Positions 8,801 through 17,564 of a stretch of DNA of 64,000 bases are shown piece by piece. The position numbers were made by a program, and so were the translations under genes. This DNA is from Acidobacteriaceae bacterium TAA 166 (GTDB lineage Bacteria > Acidobacteriota > Terriglobia > Terriglobales > Acidobacteriaceae). Position 1 is the stretch's first letter, and each line of letters starts with the position of its first letter. The stretch spans positions 744,001 to 808,000 of the forward strand of contig ATWD01000002.1 of assembly GCA_000421065.1 (NCBI GenBank). Reading direction: 5' to 3'. The notes under the pieces are model-generated. The model was given only the letters and a program-made list of their open reading frames with translations, did not search any database and had not been told where the DNA came from.

Positions 8801-10447
8801 ATGCCGAAGCCTATTTTGCTCGCCATCGACGACGACACCAGCGTTCTGGAGGCTGTGGTGCAGGATCTGCGCCGCCACTATGGCCAGGACTACAGGATCG
8901 TGCGTGCGGCCTCGGGCGGGGCGGCGCTCGATATCTGCCGCCAGCTGAAGGAGCGCAACGACACGGTCGCCCTCTTCCTCTCGGACCAGCGCATGCCGGG
9001 GATGACGGGCGTGGATTTTCTGGAGAAGGCGCTATGCATCTATCCGGAAGCCAAACGCGTGCTTTTGACGGCCTACGCCGATACGGAAGCCGCCATCCGC
9101 GCCATCAACGCCGCCAAGATCCACTACTACCTGAACAAGCCCTGGGATCCCCCGGAAGAGAAGCTCTACCCTGTTCTCGACGACCTGCTCGAATCCTGGA
9201 AGCAGGGTTATCGTCCTCCATTTGAAGGAATTCGAGTGGTGGGCATGCGCTGGTCCCCCAAGGATCACGCGGTGCGGGACTTTCTCTCCCGCAATCGGAT
9301 TCCCTACCTGTGGATGAGTCCGGAGGAGAATCCGGACGCCGTGGCTCTGCTCAAAGAAAAGGGCGCCGACGACTCCAGGCTTCCGGTAGTTCTGTTCGGG
9401 GACGGGACGGCGCTGATTCAGCCGAGCTCGACCGACCTAGCGGCGAAGCTGGGAATGCCGACCCAGGCGCAGCAGAAGTTCTACGACATCGTGGTGGTCG
9501 GCGCGGGACCGGCGGGGCTCGCCGCGGGCGTCTACGGCGCGTCTGAAGGGCTGCGTACGCTGATCGTCGAGCCGAACGCCCCGGGCGGGCAGGCGGGCTC
9601 AAGCTCGAAGATCGAGAACTACCTCGGATTTCCTTCCGGCCTGAGCGGAGAGGAGCTGGCTAAACGCGCCTATCTGCAGGCCACGCGGCTGGGGGCGGAG
9701 TTCCTGCTGCAGAGGGTGACCTGCATCCGTTCGGAGAACAATTACCAGATCGTGGTGATGAACGACGGGCAGGAGATTACCTGCCACGTCTGCCTTCTCG
9801 CCACCGGCGTCGATTACTGCATGCTGGATGTCCCGGGCGCCGAGACCTATAGCGGCGCGGGCGTCTACTACGGAGCGGCGTTGAGCGAGGCCATGGGGTG
9901 CGTCGGCGAGACGGTGTACATCGTCGGAGGAGCGAACTCCGCCGGTCAGGCGGCGATGCACTTCTCCCGTTACGCCGATAAGGTGCATATGCTAATCCGC
10001 GGCGACAGCCTGACCAGGAGCATGTCGAAGTACCTGATCGACCAAATTCAGTCGACGCCGAACATCGTCGTCGAGACCAATACGGAGGTCTGCTCGATGT
10101 CGGGCGACGGCCACCTGGAGGAGCTGACGCTCAAGACCCCCAGGGGTCCGGAGACCCGGCAGACGAGCTCGCTGTTCATCTTCATCGGTGCGGCTCCGAA
10201 AACCGACTGGCTTCCGCAGCAGGTCGCCTGCGATACCAAGGGCTTCGTTCTGGCCGGACCGGATCTGAAGACGAAGGCTCCGGGGAGCTGGAAGCTGGAG
10301 CGCGAGCCCTATCTTCTGGAGACCAGCGTTCCGGGAATCTTCGTCGCCGGAGACGTTCGTTACAACTCGGTCAAACGGTGCGCCTCTGCGGTCGGCGAGG
10401 GCTCCATTGCGATCCAGTTCGTTCATCAATATCTTGCAACGCTTTGA
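8801..10447 (+). CDS. Response-regulator receiver fused to thioredoxin reductase-like flavoprotein
   Basis: 548 residues. An intact receiver domain comes first (IDDDTS; phosphoacceptor Asp62 in SDQRMPGMTG; Lys113 in LNKPWD). A thioredoxin/glutaredoxin-like segment follows (about 145-220). Then a class II pyridine nucleotide-disulfide oxidoreductase: FAD motif VVVGAGPAGLAAG at 231-243, GGQAGSSSKIENYLGFP, NAD(P) motif IVGGANSAGQAA from 374, and the C-terminal FAD signature GIFVAGDVRYNSVKR. The CxxC redox centre of true thioredoxin reductase (CATCDG) is absent; the equivalent stretch reads GAGVYYGAALSEA. The ATG at 8801 fits the domain boundary; an upstream in-frame start adds unrelated residues. 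The next gene, a sensor kinase, starts 22 bp downstream, suggesting a redox-linked two-component pair. Confidence 0.9.
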   Translation: MPKPILLAIDDDTSVLEAVVQDLRRHYGQDYRIVRAASGGAALDICRQLKERNDTVALFLSDQRMPGMTGVDFLEKALCIYPEAKRVLLTAYADTEAAIRAINAAKIHYYLNKPWDPPEEKLYPVLDDLLESWKQGYRPPFEGIRVVGMRWSPKDHAVRDFLSRNRIPYLWMSPEENPDAVALLKEKGADDSRLPVVLFGDGTALIQPSSTDLAAKLGMPTQAQQKFYDIVVVGAGPAGLAAGVYGASEGLRTLIVEPNAPGGQAGSSSKIENYLGFPSGLSGEELAKRAYLQATRLGAEFLLQRVTCIRSENNYQIVVMNDGQEITCHVCLLATGVDYCMLDVPGAETYSGAGVYYGAALSEAMGCVGETVYIVGGANSAGQAAMHFSRYADKVHMLIRGDSLTRSMSKYLIDQIQSTPNIVVETNTEVCSMSGDGHLEELTLKTPRGPETRQTSSLFIFIGAAPKTDWLPQQVACDTKGFVLAGPDLKTKAPGSWKLEREPYLLETSVPGIFVAGDVRYNSVKRCASAVGEGSIAIQFVHQYLATL

Positions 10448-10469
10448 AAGGTCTAATTCCACCACAACC

Positions 10470-11936
10470 ATGAGCCAGACATCCCAGGTCGTCCAAGCCG
10501 CCCAAGAGCCTATTAGCGACGCTCTGTTCGCCGAGCTGCGAACGGTTCCCATCTTCTCCTCCCTCAAAGACGAAGAGTTGCGATGCCTGAGCGGAGTGGA
10601 GGAGATCCGGCTGAAGGCCGGCGACGTCCTGGGACGTCAGGGCGAGGCCGCACACAACTTCTGGGTGGTCCTGGAGGGTTCTATCTCCTTGACCCAGGCG
10701 CTACCGGACGGTCGCGAGGTGGAGATCTCTTCGCTGCCCGCGGGCACCGCCTTCGGCGAACTTCCCTTGCTGGCGAACATTCCCAATGCCGTCACGCTGA
10801 AGGCTCAGGTCGACGGCCATCTGGTTCAGCTGAACGAAGAGGGATTCTGGAGCCTGATGACGACCTGCCCGGAGGTCCGCAAGGCGATTCTGGGCAACAT
10901 GGCGAAGCGGTTCCAGAAGCTGCAGAGCACCACCGTGCAGCAGGAGAAGATGGCCTCGCTGGGCACTCTGGCCGCGGGCCTAATGCACGAGTTGAACAAC
11001 CCGGGCACGGCCGCCAGACGGGCTGCCTCGCAGCTGCGCGCGAACCTGATGCGAATGCACGAGCTCTCAGCCAAGTTCAGCAAGGTGGATTTGAGCCGCG
11101 AACAGAAGGAGTGCCTGCACGACCTGCAGGAGCATACGCTGGCCGCTAAGCAGCCGATCGTGATGAGCTCGCTCGAGCAGAGCGACGCCGAGGAGGCCCT
11201 GGCGGAGTGGATGGAGGGGGCCAACATCGAGAACGCCTGGAAGATGGCTCCCACGCTGGTCTCGATCGGGCTGAAGGCGGACGATCTGGAGTGCGCCAAG
11301 GCGGAGTTTCCGGGCTCGACGCTCTCGGACGCCCTGTGCTGGCTGGAGGCGCTTGCCTCGAGCATGCAGCTGGTGGGAACGATCGAGGAGAGCATCGGCC
11401 GGGTCTCGGACTTGGTGATGGCGGTCAAGTCCTACGCCTACGAGGGCAAGGGCATGAAGCAGGCGATCGACGTCAACGGCAGCATTCATGCAACGCTGGT
11501 GATCCTGAGCCATAAGATGCGGGAGAAGGAGATCACCCTCGAGAAGGAGTTCGCCCCCGATCTTCCTCCACTGCAGAGCGAGTGCACGGGGCTGAACCAG
11601 ATCTGGACCAATCTTCTGGACAACTCCATCGACGCGGTGGGCCCGAAGGGAAAGATCAGCGTGAAGACGTGGGCGGAGAAGTCGCCGACGAGCCCCGATC
11701 GCACCGATATCTGCATCCGAATCGCCGACGACGGCTCCGGGATTCCGCTCGATAGCCAGGCGCACATCTTCGATACGTTCTATACGACAAAGCCGGTCGG
11801 GGTGGGAACGGGGCTGGGGCTCGGCATCGTTCACCGCATCGTGGACCAGTTTGGCGGCGTGATCCGCTTCTCCTCCGTTCCGGGTGATACGGAGTTCATT
11901 GTCCGCCTGCCGGCACAGACGCCTGTCGCGGCCTAA
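10470..11936 (+). CDS. Histidine kinase with N-terminal cyclic nucleotide-binding domain
   Basis: 488 residues, no membrane segments, hence cytosolic. An N-terminal cNMP-binding domain (about 15-145; LGRQGEAAHNFWVVLEGSI, PAGTAFGELPLLANIPN) is followed by a dimerisation region with His173 in GLMHELNNPG. An HATPase_c domain then shows the N box (QIWTNLLDNSIDAV), G1 (IADDGSGIP) and G2 (GTGLGLGIVHRI). It starts 22 bp after the receiver-flavoprotein gene, the obvious phosphotransfer partner. The chosen ATG at 10470 has only a weak distant GAAAGG; an in-frame TTG at 10407 would overlap the previous gene. The signal could be a cyclic nucleotide or a bound cofactor; the sequence does not say. Confidence 0.9.
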   Translation: MSQTSQVVQAAQEPISDALFAELRTVPIFSSLKDEELRCLSGVEEIRLKAGDVLGRQGEAAHNFWVVLEGSISLTQALPDGREVEISSLPAGTAFGELPLLANIPNAVTLKAQVDGHLVQLNEEGFWSLMTTCPEVRKAILGNMAKRFQKLQSTTVQQEKMASLGTLAAGLMHELNNPGTAARRAASQLRANLMRMHELSAKFSKVDLSREQKECLHDLQEHTLAAKQPIVMSSLEQSDAEEALAEWMEGANIENAWKMAPTLVSIGLKADDLECAKAEFPGSTLSDALCWLEALASSMQLVGTIEESIGRVSDLVMAVKSYAYEGKGMKQAIDVNGSIHATLVILSHKMREKEITLEKEFAPDLPPLQSECTGLNQIWTNLLDNSIDAVGPKGKISVKTWAEKSPTSPDRTDICIRIADDGSGIPLDSQAHIFDTFYTTKPVGVGTGLGLGIVHRIVDQFGGVIRFSSVPGDTEFIVRLPAQTPVAA

Positions 11937-12011
11937 GCCTCCACAAGATCACGGGCGACGAAGAGGTCTCGAAGCGGCATCGTATGATGAACGCAAGGAG
12001 AACTCACCCCG

Positions 12012-12434
12012 TTGGCGCTTACCCCCTTTCATATTTCCTTCCCCGTCGACGATCTTGATGCGGCCCGGGCCTTCTACTGCGGATTGCTGGGCTGCCCGGA
12101 GGGACGAAGCTCTACGGAGTGGATCGACTTCGATCTCTTCGGCCACCAGATCGTGGCCCACCATAAGCCTTCCGCGGAAAAAGAAGACCGGCACCATAAT
12201 CCGGTCGATGGGCATGAGGTTCCGGTTCCCCACTTCGGCGTAGTGCTGGCCATGGATGACTGGAAGACCCTGGCCGAGCGGCTGAAGGCGGCGGATGTGC
12301 AGTTCGTGATCGAGCCCTATCTCCGCTTCAAGGGCGAGGTGGGAGAGCAGGCGACGATGTTCTTTCTGGACCCTTCCGGCAATGCGCTCGAGTTCAAGGC
12401 CTTCGCTGATATGAGCCGGATCTTCGCCAAATGA
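12012..12434 (+). CDS. VOC (glyoxalase/dioxygenase-fold) family protein
   Basis: A 140-residue vicinal-oxygen-chelate protein with two beta-alpha-beta-beta-beta halves: [24 protein letters not shown] at the start, then [13 protein letters not shown], and [15 protein letters not shown] at the end. His7, the His in VPHFG and the Glu in ALEFKAF are candidate metal ligands, as in the extradiol-dioxygenase-like VOC proteins. The substrate cannot be assigned. No ATG fits; the TTG at 12012 has AAGGAG eleven bases upstream. It sits 75 bp downstream of the kinase gene, possibly in the same transcript. Confidence 0.8.
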   Translation: MALTPFHISFPVDDLDAARAFYCGLLGCPEGRSSTEWIDFDLFGHQIVAHHKPSAEKEDRHHNPVDGHEVPVPHFGVVLAMDDWKTLAERLKAADVQFVIEPYLRFKGEVGEQATMFFLDPSGNALEFKAFADMSRIFAK

Positions 12435-12595
12435 GACGGAAGTGAGAAGGTAAACCGATGATCGGCAGAGGTTTGGCTCTAAAATGATCGGAGCGCACAG
12501 GATGTGCGCACGCAAGACATGAAGCACTGACGGACTTTGCCGTAGAGGAAGGCGAGTTGGGCCCTGGGCCTCAGCTCGCGATGGAGCTGATATCG

Positions 12596-15139
12596 ATGTC
12601 GAAGGGTACGACGCGCCGCCGCTTTCTCGCCACCTCCGCTGCAGCGGCCGCAGCGATCTCGCAGAAGAACGCCCTGGCGCTCTCCTGGCAGGATGCGACT
12701 CCTTCGGACAACCCCACACCGTACAAGCTCTTCTTCGAGCAGCCAGCGGCGACGTGGCCGGACTCGCTGCCTGTCGGCAACGGACGGCTGGGGGCATGCG
12801 TCTTTGGAGACCCGGGCAAGGAACGCATCCAGCTGAACGAGGAGTCGATCTGGGACGGCGAGCAGAGGGACCGGAATAATCCGCTCGCCGCCGAGGCTAT
12901 CCAGCAGATGCGGCAGATGCTCTTCGCCGGGCAGGTGACGGAGGCAGAGGCTCTGGTGCCTCAAGATATTCTATCGATCCCGCAGCGGTTTCCCTGCTAC
13001 CAGACATTGGGCGATCTGCACATGGACTTCGGTCCGATGGAGGGAGTCACCAACTATCGCCGCGAGCTGAATCTGGATACGGCGGTGGTGACGACCACCT
13101 TTACCCAGGGTGGCGTTGATTATCACCGCGAGGTCTTCAGTTCGGGGTCGGACCAGGTGATCGTAATCCGGTTGACGTCGAACAGGATCGGCAAGATCAG
13201 CTTTACGGCGGCGCTCGACCGGCCAGCTCACTTTGAGACGGCGGCACTGGCACAGAACCGGCTGAAGCTCTTCGGGGAGGCTCTGCCGGAGAACGACAAT
13301 CCCGGTCTGCCCGACAAGGAGCGGCAGACCGGCGTCCGCTACTATGCCGAAATGCTGGCCGTCTCGACGGACGGCACAACGACGACCAAGAATGGAGCGC
13401 TGGTCGTCACCAATGCGACCGCAGTGACTCTGTTTTTGGACTGCGCCACCAGCTTTCGCTATCCGGCGGGCGAGGCGCTGATGCGGCAGGCCGTGGTCGC
13501 CAACATCCTGAACGCGGCGTCACGGCCCTATGCGGAGCTGCGGGCCCGGCACACCGTCGATCACCAGAGATTCTTCCGCCGCAGCGCCTTGACGATAGGA
13601 CCGGCCGAGGATGCGAATGCGAATGTCGCCACCGATAAGCGCCTGGCCAGGGTGAAGACCGGGGGTGAGGACCTGGGGCTGATCGGGATCTACTTTCAGT
13701 ATGGCCGTTACCTGCTGATCTCGAGCTCGCGGCAGGGGACGCTGGCGGCCAATCTGCAGGGAATCTGGAACGAGTCGGTCGATCCTCCATGGGGATCGAA
13801 GTACACGATCAACATCAATATCCAGATGATCTACTGGCTTGCGGAGCGGGCAGCTCTCTCTGACCTGCACTATCCTCTGTTCGATCTGATCGACCGCACG
13901 CGCACTCCGGGCTATGTGACCGCGAAGAAGTACTACAACTCACGCGGCTATGTGGTTCACCACAACACCGACATCTGGGGCGACTCTTCGCCGATTGACG
14001 GTCTGGGCGGCGGAGTGTGGCCGATGGGGGCGGCGTGGATGTCGCTGCACCTGTGGGATCACTTCGATTACACGGGCAACGTCGCGTTTCTGCGCGATCG
14101 GGGTTATCCGCGGCTGAAGGAGAATGCGATGTTTCTCCTCGACTACCTGGTGACGGACCCGAAGACGGAGCGCATGGTGACGGGGCCCTCCTGCTCGCCG
14201 GAGAACAGCTACAAGCTTCCGGATGGAAGCGTGCATCATCTGTGCATGGCGCCGACGATGGATATCGAGATCGTCCGGGCGGTCCTGACGCGTCTGCTGC
14301 AGTCGGCGGCGGTGCTGGCCGCCTCGCCGAACTGGGACGCCACCGCGGACGCGGAGTTGCATAACCGGGCACGGCTGGCGCTGATCAAGCTGCCGCCTTT
14401 TCAGATTGCCAAGGGAGGCTACCTGCAGGAGTGGCAGCAGGACTACGCCGAGGCCGAGCCCGGCCATCGGCATATCTCGCACCTGTTCGCCCTGTTTCCC
14501 GAGGACCAGATCACGCCGCACCGGACCCCGGATATGGCGAAGGCGGCGAAGGCTACGCTCGACCGCAGGCTTGCCGCCGGTGGCGGAAGCACGGGATGGT
14601 CGCGTGCCTGGATCGTCTGCTGCATGGCGCGGCTGGGGGACGGGGACGCGGCCTACGACAGTTTGCGTTTTCTGTTGGCGCACTCGACGCGCGGGAATCT
14701 CTTCGATATCTGCGGGACGGACGAGAAGTCTCCCTTCCAGATGGATGGAAACTGCGGAGGAGCAGCGGGGATCGTCGAGATGCTGCTGCAATCGCACGCC
14801 AGCGGCGGAAGCTCCGAGGCGGCCCAGATGAGGGGAGCGGAGTCGGCCGCGAATGTTATCCGTCTGCTGCCAGCGCTTCCGAAGGCGTGGCCGACGGGCT
14901 CCTTCAAAGGCCTGCGGGCGAGGGGCGGCCTGGAGATCGATCTGGAGTGGACAGAGGGGAAGGCGACGGTCGCCACTCTGCGGGCGAGGCTCGACCTGAC
15001 TCACCACATCCTGGCGCCTGCGGGACAGCGTATCGCGTCGGTCTCGCCGATGTCTTCGCAGCCGATCCCGGGCGCTGGCCCGGATGAGCTGGTGCTCGCG
15101 ATGAAGGCAGGCGAGGTCTTCACCGTCCACTTCTCCTGA
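12596..15139 (+). CDS. GH95 glycoside hydrolase (alpha-L-fucosidase/galactosidase type), Tat-exported
   Basis: 847 residues. The N-terminus TTRRRFLATSAAAAAA is a twin-arginine signal, so the enzyme folds before export. The start at 12596 has GGAG nine bases upstream. The catalytic frame of inverting GH95 alpha-L-fucosidases is recognisable: an Asn-x-Asn water-activating pair at N406/N408 in TININ, the general acid Glu536 in PSCSPENSYK, and Asp717 in MDGNCGGAAG. Two family-typical positions differ from the usual consensus: MIYW where MNYW is usual, and DGNCGG where DGNFGG is usual. It should release L-fucose or L-galactose from plant or algal glycans. A lactate-oxidation operon and a rhamnose transporter lie 6-9 kb away. 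Confidence 0.9.
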   Translation: MSKGTTRRRFLATSAAAAAAISQKNALALSWQDATPSDNPTPYKLFFEQPAATWPDSLPVGNGRLGACVFGDPGKERIQLNEESIWDGEQRDRNNPLAAEAIQQMRQMLFAGQVTEAEALVPQDILSIPQRFPCYQTLGDLHMDFGPMEGVTNYRRELNLDTAVVTTTFTQGGVDYHREVFSSGSDQVIVIRLTSNRIGKISFTAALDRPAHFETAALAQNRLKLFGEALPENDNPGLPDKERQTGVRYYAEMLAVSTDGTTTTKNGALVVTNATAVTLFLDCATSFRYPAGEALMRQAVVANILNAASRPYAELRARHTVDHQRFFRRSALTIGPAEDANANVATDKRLARVKTGGEDLGLIGIYFQYGRYLLISSSRQGTLAANLQGIWNESVDPPWGSKYTININIQMIYWLAERAALSDLHYPLFDLIDRTRTPGYVTAKKYYNSRGYVVHHNTDIWGDSSPIDGLGGGVWPMGAAWMSLHLWDHFDYTGNVAFLRDRGYPRLKENAMFLLDYLVTDPKTERMVTGPSCSPENSYKLPDGSVHHLCMAPTMDIEIVRAVLTRLLQSAAVLAASPNWDATADAELHNRARLALIKLPPFQIAKGGYLQEWQQDYAEAEPGHRHISHLFALFPEDQITPHRTPDMAKAAKATLDRRLAAGGGSTGWSRAWIVCCMARLGDGDAAYDSLRFLLAHSTRGNLFDICGTDEKSPFQMDGNCGGAAGIVEMLLQSHASGGSSEAAQMRGAESAANVIRLLPALPKAWPTGSFKGLRARGGLEIDLEWTEGKATVATLRARLDLTHHILAPAGQRIASVSPMSSQPIPGAGPDELVLAMKAGEVFTVHFS

Positions 15140-15285
15140 TATTTCGCTGTTGACTCGCCGGAAGCTCCCTTTCCGCCTGGATATTTGCTTGCGTGCGGGC
15201 GCAGCCACGGGTATATATGGTCGGCACAGGGTAGGAGCAACTGGGCTGCGGAGCGTTCTCTTCCCTGTGTGGAAAGGGGGCTCGG

Positions 15286-15462
15286 GTGCACAACGATACG
15301 GCGCGGATCGTACTGACGATTCTGATGTACGCGGGCGTGGGTGTGTTTCTGCTTCCGTACGCGACGGGTAAGGCCGCGACCGCTCCCCTGCTGATGCTGC
15401 TGGGTGCCGGGATGTCTGTCGTCTGTGGCCTGCTGCGCTGTTACATGACCAGGGGCGAGTAG
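15286..15462 (+). CDS. Small two-helix membrane protein
   Basis: A 58-residue open frame starting at GTG with AAAGGGGG about six bases upstream. It encodes two hydrophobic segments (IVLTILMYAGVGVFLLPYA and PLLMLLGAGMSVVCGLL) joined by a short Gly-Lys loop and ending in charged TRGE. Good ribosome site, membrane-like composition and a gap otherwise empty of genes support it as real. No family recognised; function unknown. Confidence 0.5.
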   Translation: MHNDTARIVLTILMYAGVGVFLLPYATGKAATAPLLMLLGAGMSVVCGLLRCYMTRGE

Positions 15463-15500
15463 AGCGATTCTCGAGGTATGCTGGCGGCAGGAGACTCTTC

Positions 15501-16453
15501 ATGAACGCAGCAGTTGTCGAAAGCTACTCGAATCCTCCACGGTATATCTCCTTCCCCGATCCTGTAGCGCAAGAGGAAGCGCGCATCGTCCGGGTCACAG
15601 CGGCGGGCCTTCATCCGATCGTCAAGTCCCTGGCCAATGGAAACCATTATGGAAGCACGGGGAAGTTTCCCTTTGTTGTCGGAGTGGATGGAACGGGCGT
15701 CCTGGAGGATGGCACGGAGGCGTTTTTGGAGCCGGCCGGCCGCCCTTCGGAACCTTTGCCAGCTGACGGTGGCGCATAACGATTTTCTGATTCCGCTGCC
15801 GCAGGAGTTGGAGGCTGTGACCGCGGCGGCGATTGCGAACCCGGGAATGTCTTCGTGGGTCGCCTTGAAGGCTCGCGCCCACTTTGTCGCCGGAGAGAGC
15901 GTTCTGATCCTTGGGGCAACCGGCTCCGTGGGTCAGCTCGCGATCCAGATTGCAAAACGCCTGGGAGCGTGGCATGTGGTGGCTGCGGGAAGGCATGTGG
16001 ACGTGGAGGCTCTGAAGGCGCTCGGAGCGGACTCCGTGATCTCGTTCGCGCAGGAGCGCGATGCACTGGTTGCTTCGGGCGGAGTGGGACGGAGCCGGCA
16101 TCGATGTCGTGCTGGACTACGTATGGGGCCAGCCGGCGGAGGCCGTCCTCGAGGCGATCTCGCGCAAGGGGCTTGCGCATGCGGCACCGAGGGTGCGTTA
16201 TGTGCAGACTGGCTCGAGCGCTGGAGCGAATGTCTCGCTTCCGGCGGCGACGTTACGCTGCTCCGGGCTCGAGATTCTGGGCAGCGGCTTCGGCAGCGCA
16301 TCGATGTCTCAGATCAGGGATGCGATCGCGGAGCTCTTCACGGCAGCGGCCGAGAAACCCTTCGCGGTGAAGTTCCGCACGGTGTCTCTGCGCGAGATCG
16401 AATCAGTGTGGGCAGAGGCGGGAGACGGGGTCCGCCTGATCTTTCAACCATGA
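15501..16453 (+). pseudogene. Zinc-type alcohol dehydrogenase/quinone oxidoreductase, disrupted by frameshifts
   Basis: The N-terminal GroES-like part (MNAAVVESYSNPPRYISFPD to VVGVDGTGVLEDGT) is read in the frame of 15501. A short piece (GAGRPPFGTFA) is in another frame near 15717-15760. The Rossmann part (LTVAHNDFLIPLP, SVLILGATGSVGQLAIQIAKRLGA) is in the frame of 15637. The C-terminus (AEWDGAGIDVVLDYVWGQ to RLIFQP) is in the frame of 16061. Joined, they give one ~315-residue MDR superfamily protein, so about three single-base slips near 15717, 15761 and 16075 break it. This is either a recent pseudogene or sequencing error. The coding content is otherwise intact, with no internal stops within the segments. 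Confidence 0.8.
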
Positions 16454-16481
16454 GGCCGTGAAGCGAACGCAGCAACCCCGA

Positions 16482-17564
16482 TTATTGCGGAGCTAACCCG
16501 GAAGAGGCTGCCGGGGTGGCTGAGGTCGCGATCTGAGCGGGCTTGAGCACGCGATATCCATCGCGGGTACGGATGCGGTACTTCTGTCCCGCCTCCCCTG
16601 TCAGCTTGACCGAGATGGTTCGCCAGCCCCGGTTCGGGTTGGACTGCGGGTAGTAGCTCAAGGAATAGAGGTGCGCGAGGTCCTCACGGATGGAGTCGAA
16701 GGCGTCCTTCTCGTCCTTCCAGGACTTGGAGAAGTAGGCCTTGCCACCGGTGGCCTTGCTCATGCGCTCGAAGACGGCGGTCGAGATGGGCTCGGCCTGG
16801 GCGTCGCGGGTGCTAATCATGTAGATGATGGTTCCGGTGGATTGAGCGAGCTCGGCGACATCCTCGGGCGGAACGAGGCTGGCATTGTCAGGGCCATTGG
16901 AGAAGACGACGATGGCCTTGCGTCCGGTGAACTGCGCCGCATCCTTCACGGTCATCAGGAGGCTGTTGTAGAGAGCGGCGTCGTCGCCGGCCACGGTGCT
17001 GCGGACGCCGCGCAGGACCACCGATCGCTCTCCGGTAAGCGGCACGGCGCGGGAGAGATCGCGGCTGTAGGAGTAGAAGGCGACGTGAGAGACCCCCTCG
17101 AGCGAGCGCACGAAGTCGGCGATGGCGTCCTGGGCGAAGACGAAGCCGCGGTACATGTAATTGCTGGTGTCGAAGAGGATGAAGACGTTGGCTCCGATGA
17201 TCGACGGTCCGGAGGGAGCCGGGGCGTTCTGGTCAGCAGTCGAATCGCTGGTCTGCAAAATCGATTCGGGGCGCGGAGCTTGGGGAACCATCCTGCCATC
17301 GCTGCCGCTGGCGACGAGACGGCGGGTGGGTTCGTAACCTTCTTCAAAGGTCGAGATCTTTTCCGGGATCTTATCCTCGGTGACGACGAAGTCCTCGGGC
17401 TTGAGACCGCTAATGTAATTGCCCTTGCGGTCGGTGACGGCGACGTTCAGCTGCACCAGGACGACGTTGACCGTGATGCGGTCATCCTGGGCGCTCGTCC
17501 GGCGGCCTGCGCCGAGCACGAGCAAAGAAGATAACAGCAGGACAGGGATTAGGGACCGGTTCAC
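16482..17564 (-). CDS. Secreted VWFA-related protein (acidobacterial type), degenerate MIDAS
   Basis: 360 residues. A signal peptide (MNRSLIPVLLLSSLLVLGAG) precedes a beta domain (VVLVQLNVAVTDRKGNYISGLKPEDFVVTED), the usual entry of the acidobacterial VWFA-related family, and a von Willebrand A fold (about 125-340). The metal site is altered. DxSxS reads DTSNY (D132-Y136), and the later Asp motif reads FSNGPDNAS, so metal-dependent ligand binding may be weakened. Its start overlaps the stop of the upstream 1,052-residue gene by 4 bp, so the two are translationally coupled and probably work as a pair at the cell surface or in the periplasm. Confidence 0.85.
   Translation of the reverse strand: MNRSLIPVLLLSSLLVLGAGRRTSAQDDRITVNVVLVQLNVAVTDRKGNYISGLKPEDFVVTEDKIPEKISTFEEGYEPTRRLVASGSDGRMVPQAPRPESILQTSDSTADQNAPAPSGPSIIGANVFILFDTSNYMYRGFVFAQDAIADFVRSLEGVSHVAFYSYSRDLSRAVPLTGERSVVLRGVRSTVAGDDAALYNSLLMTVKDAAQFTGRKAIVVFSNGPDNASLVPPEDVAELAQSTGTIIYMISTRDAQAEPISTAVFERMSKATGGKAYFSKSWKDEKDAFDSIREDLAHLYSLSYYPQSNPNRGWRTISVKLTGEAGQKYRIRTRDGYRVLKPAQIATSATPAASSGLAPQ

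Noticed and set aside
7620-8948. Plus-strand frame of 442 codons across the LuxR regulator
   Set aside because: It is antisense to the LuxR HTH gene and bridges an intergenic region; composition and lack of motifs mark it as a shadow.
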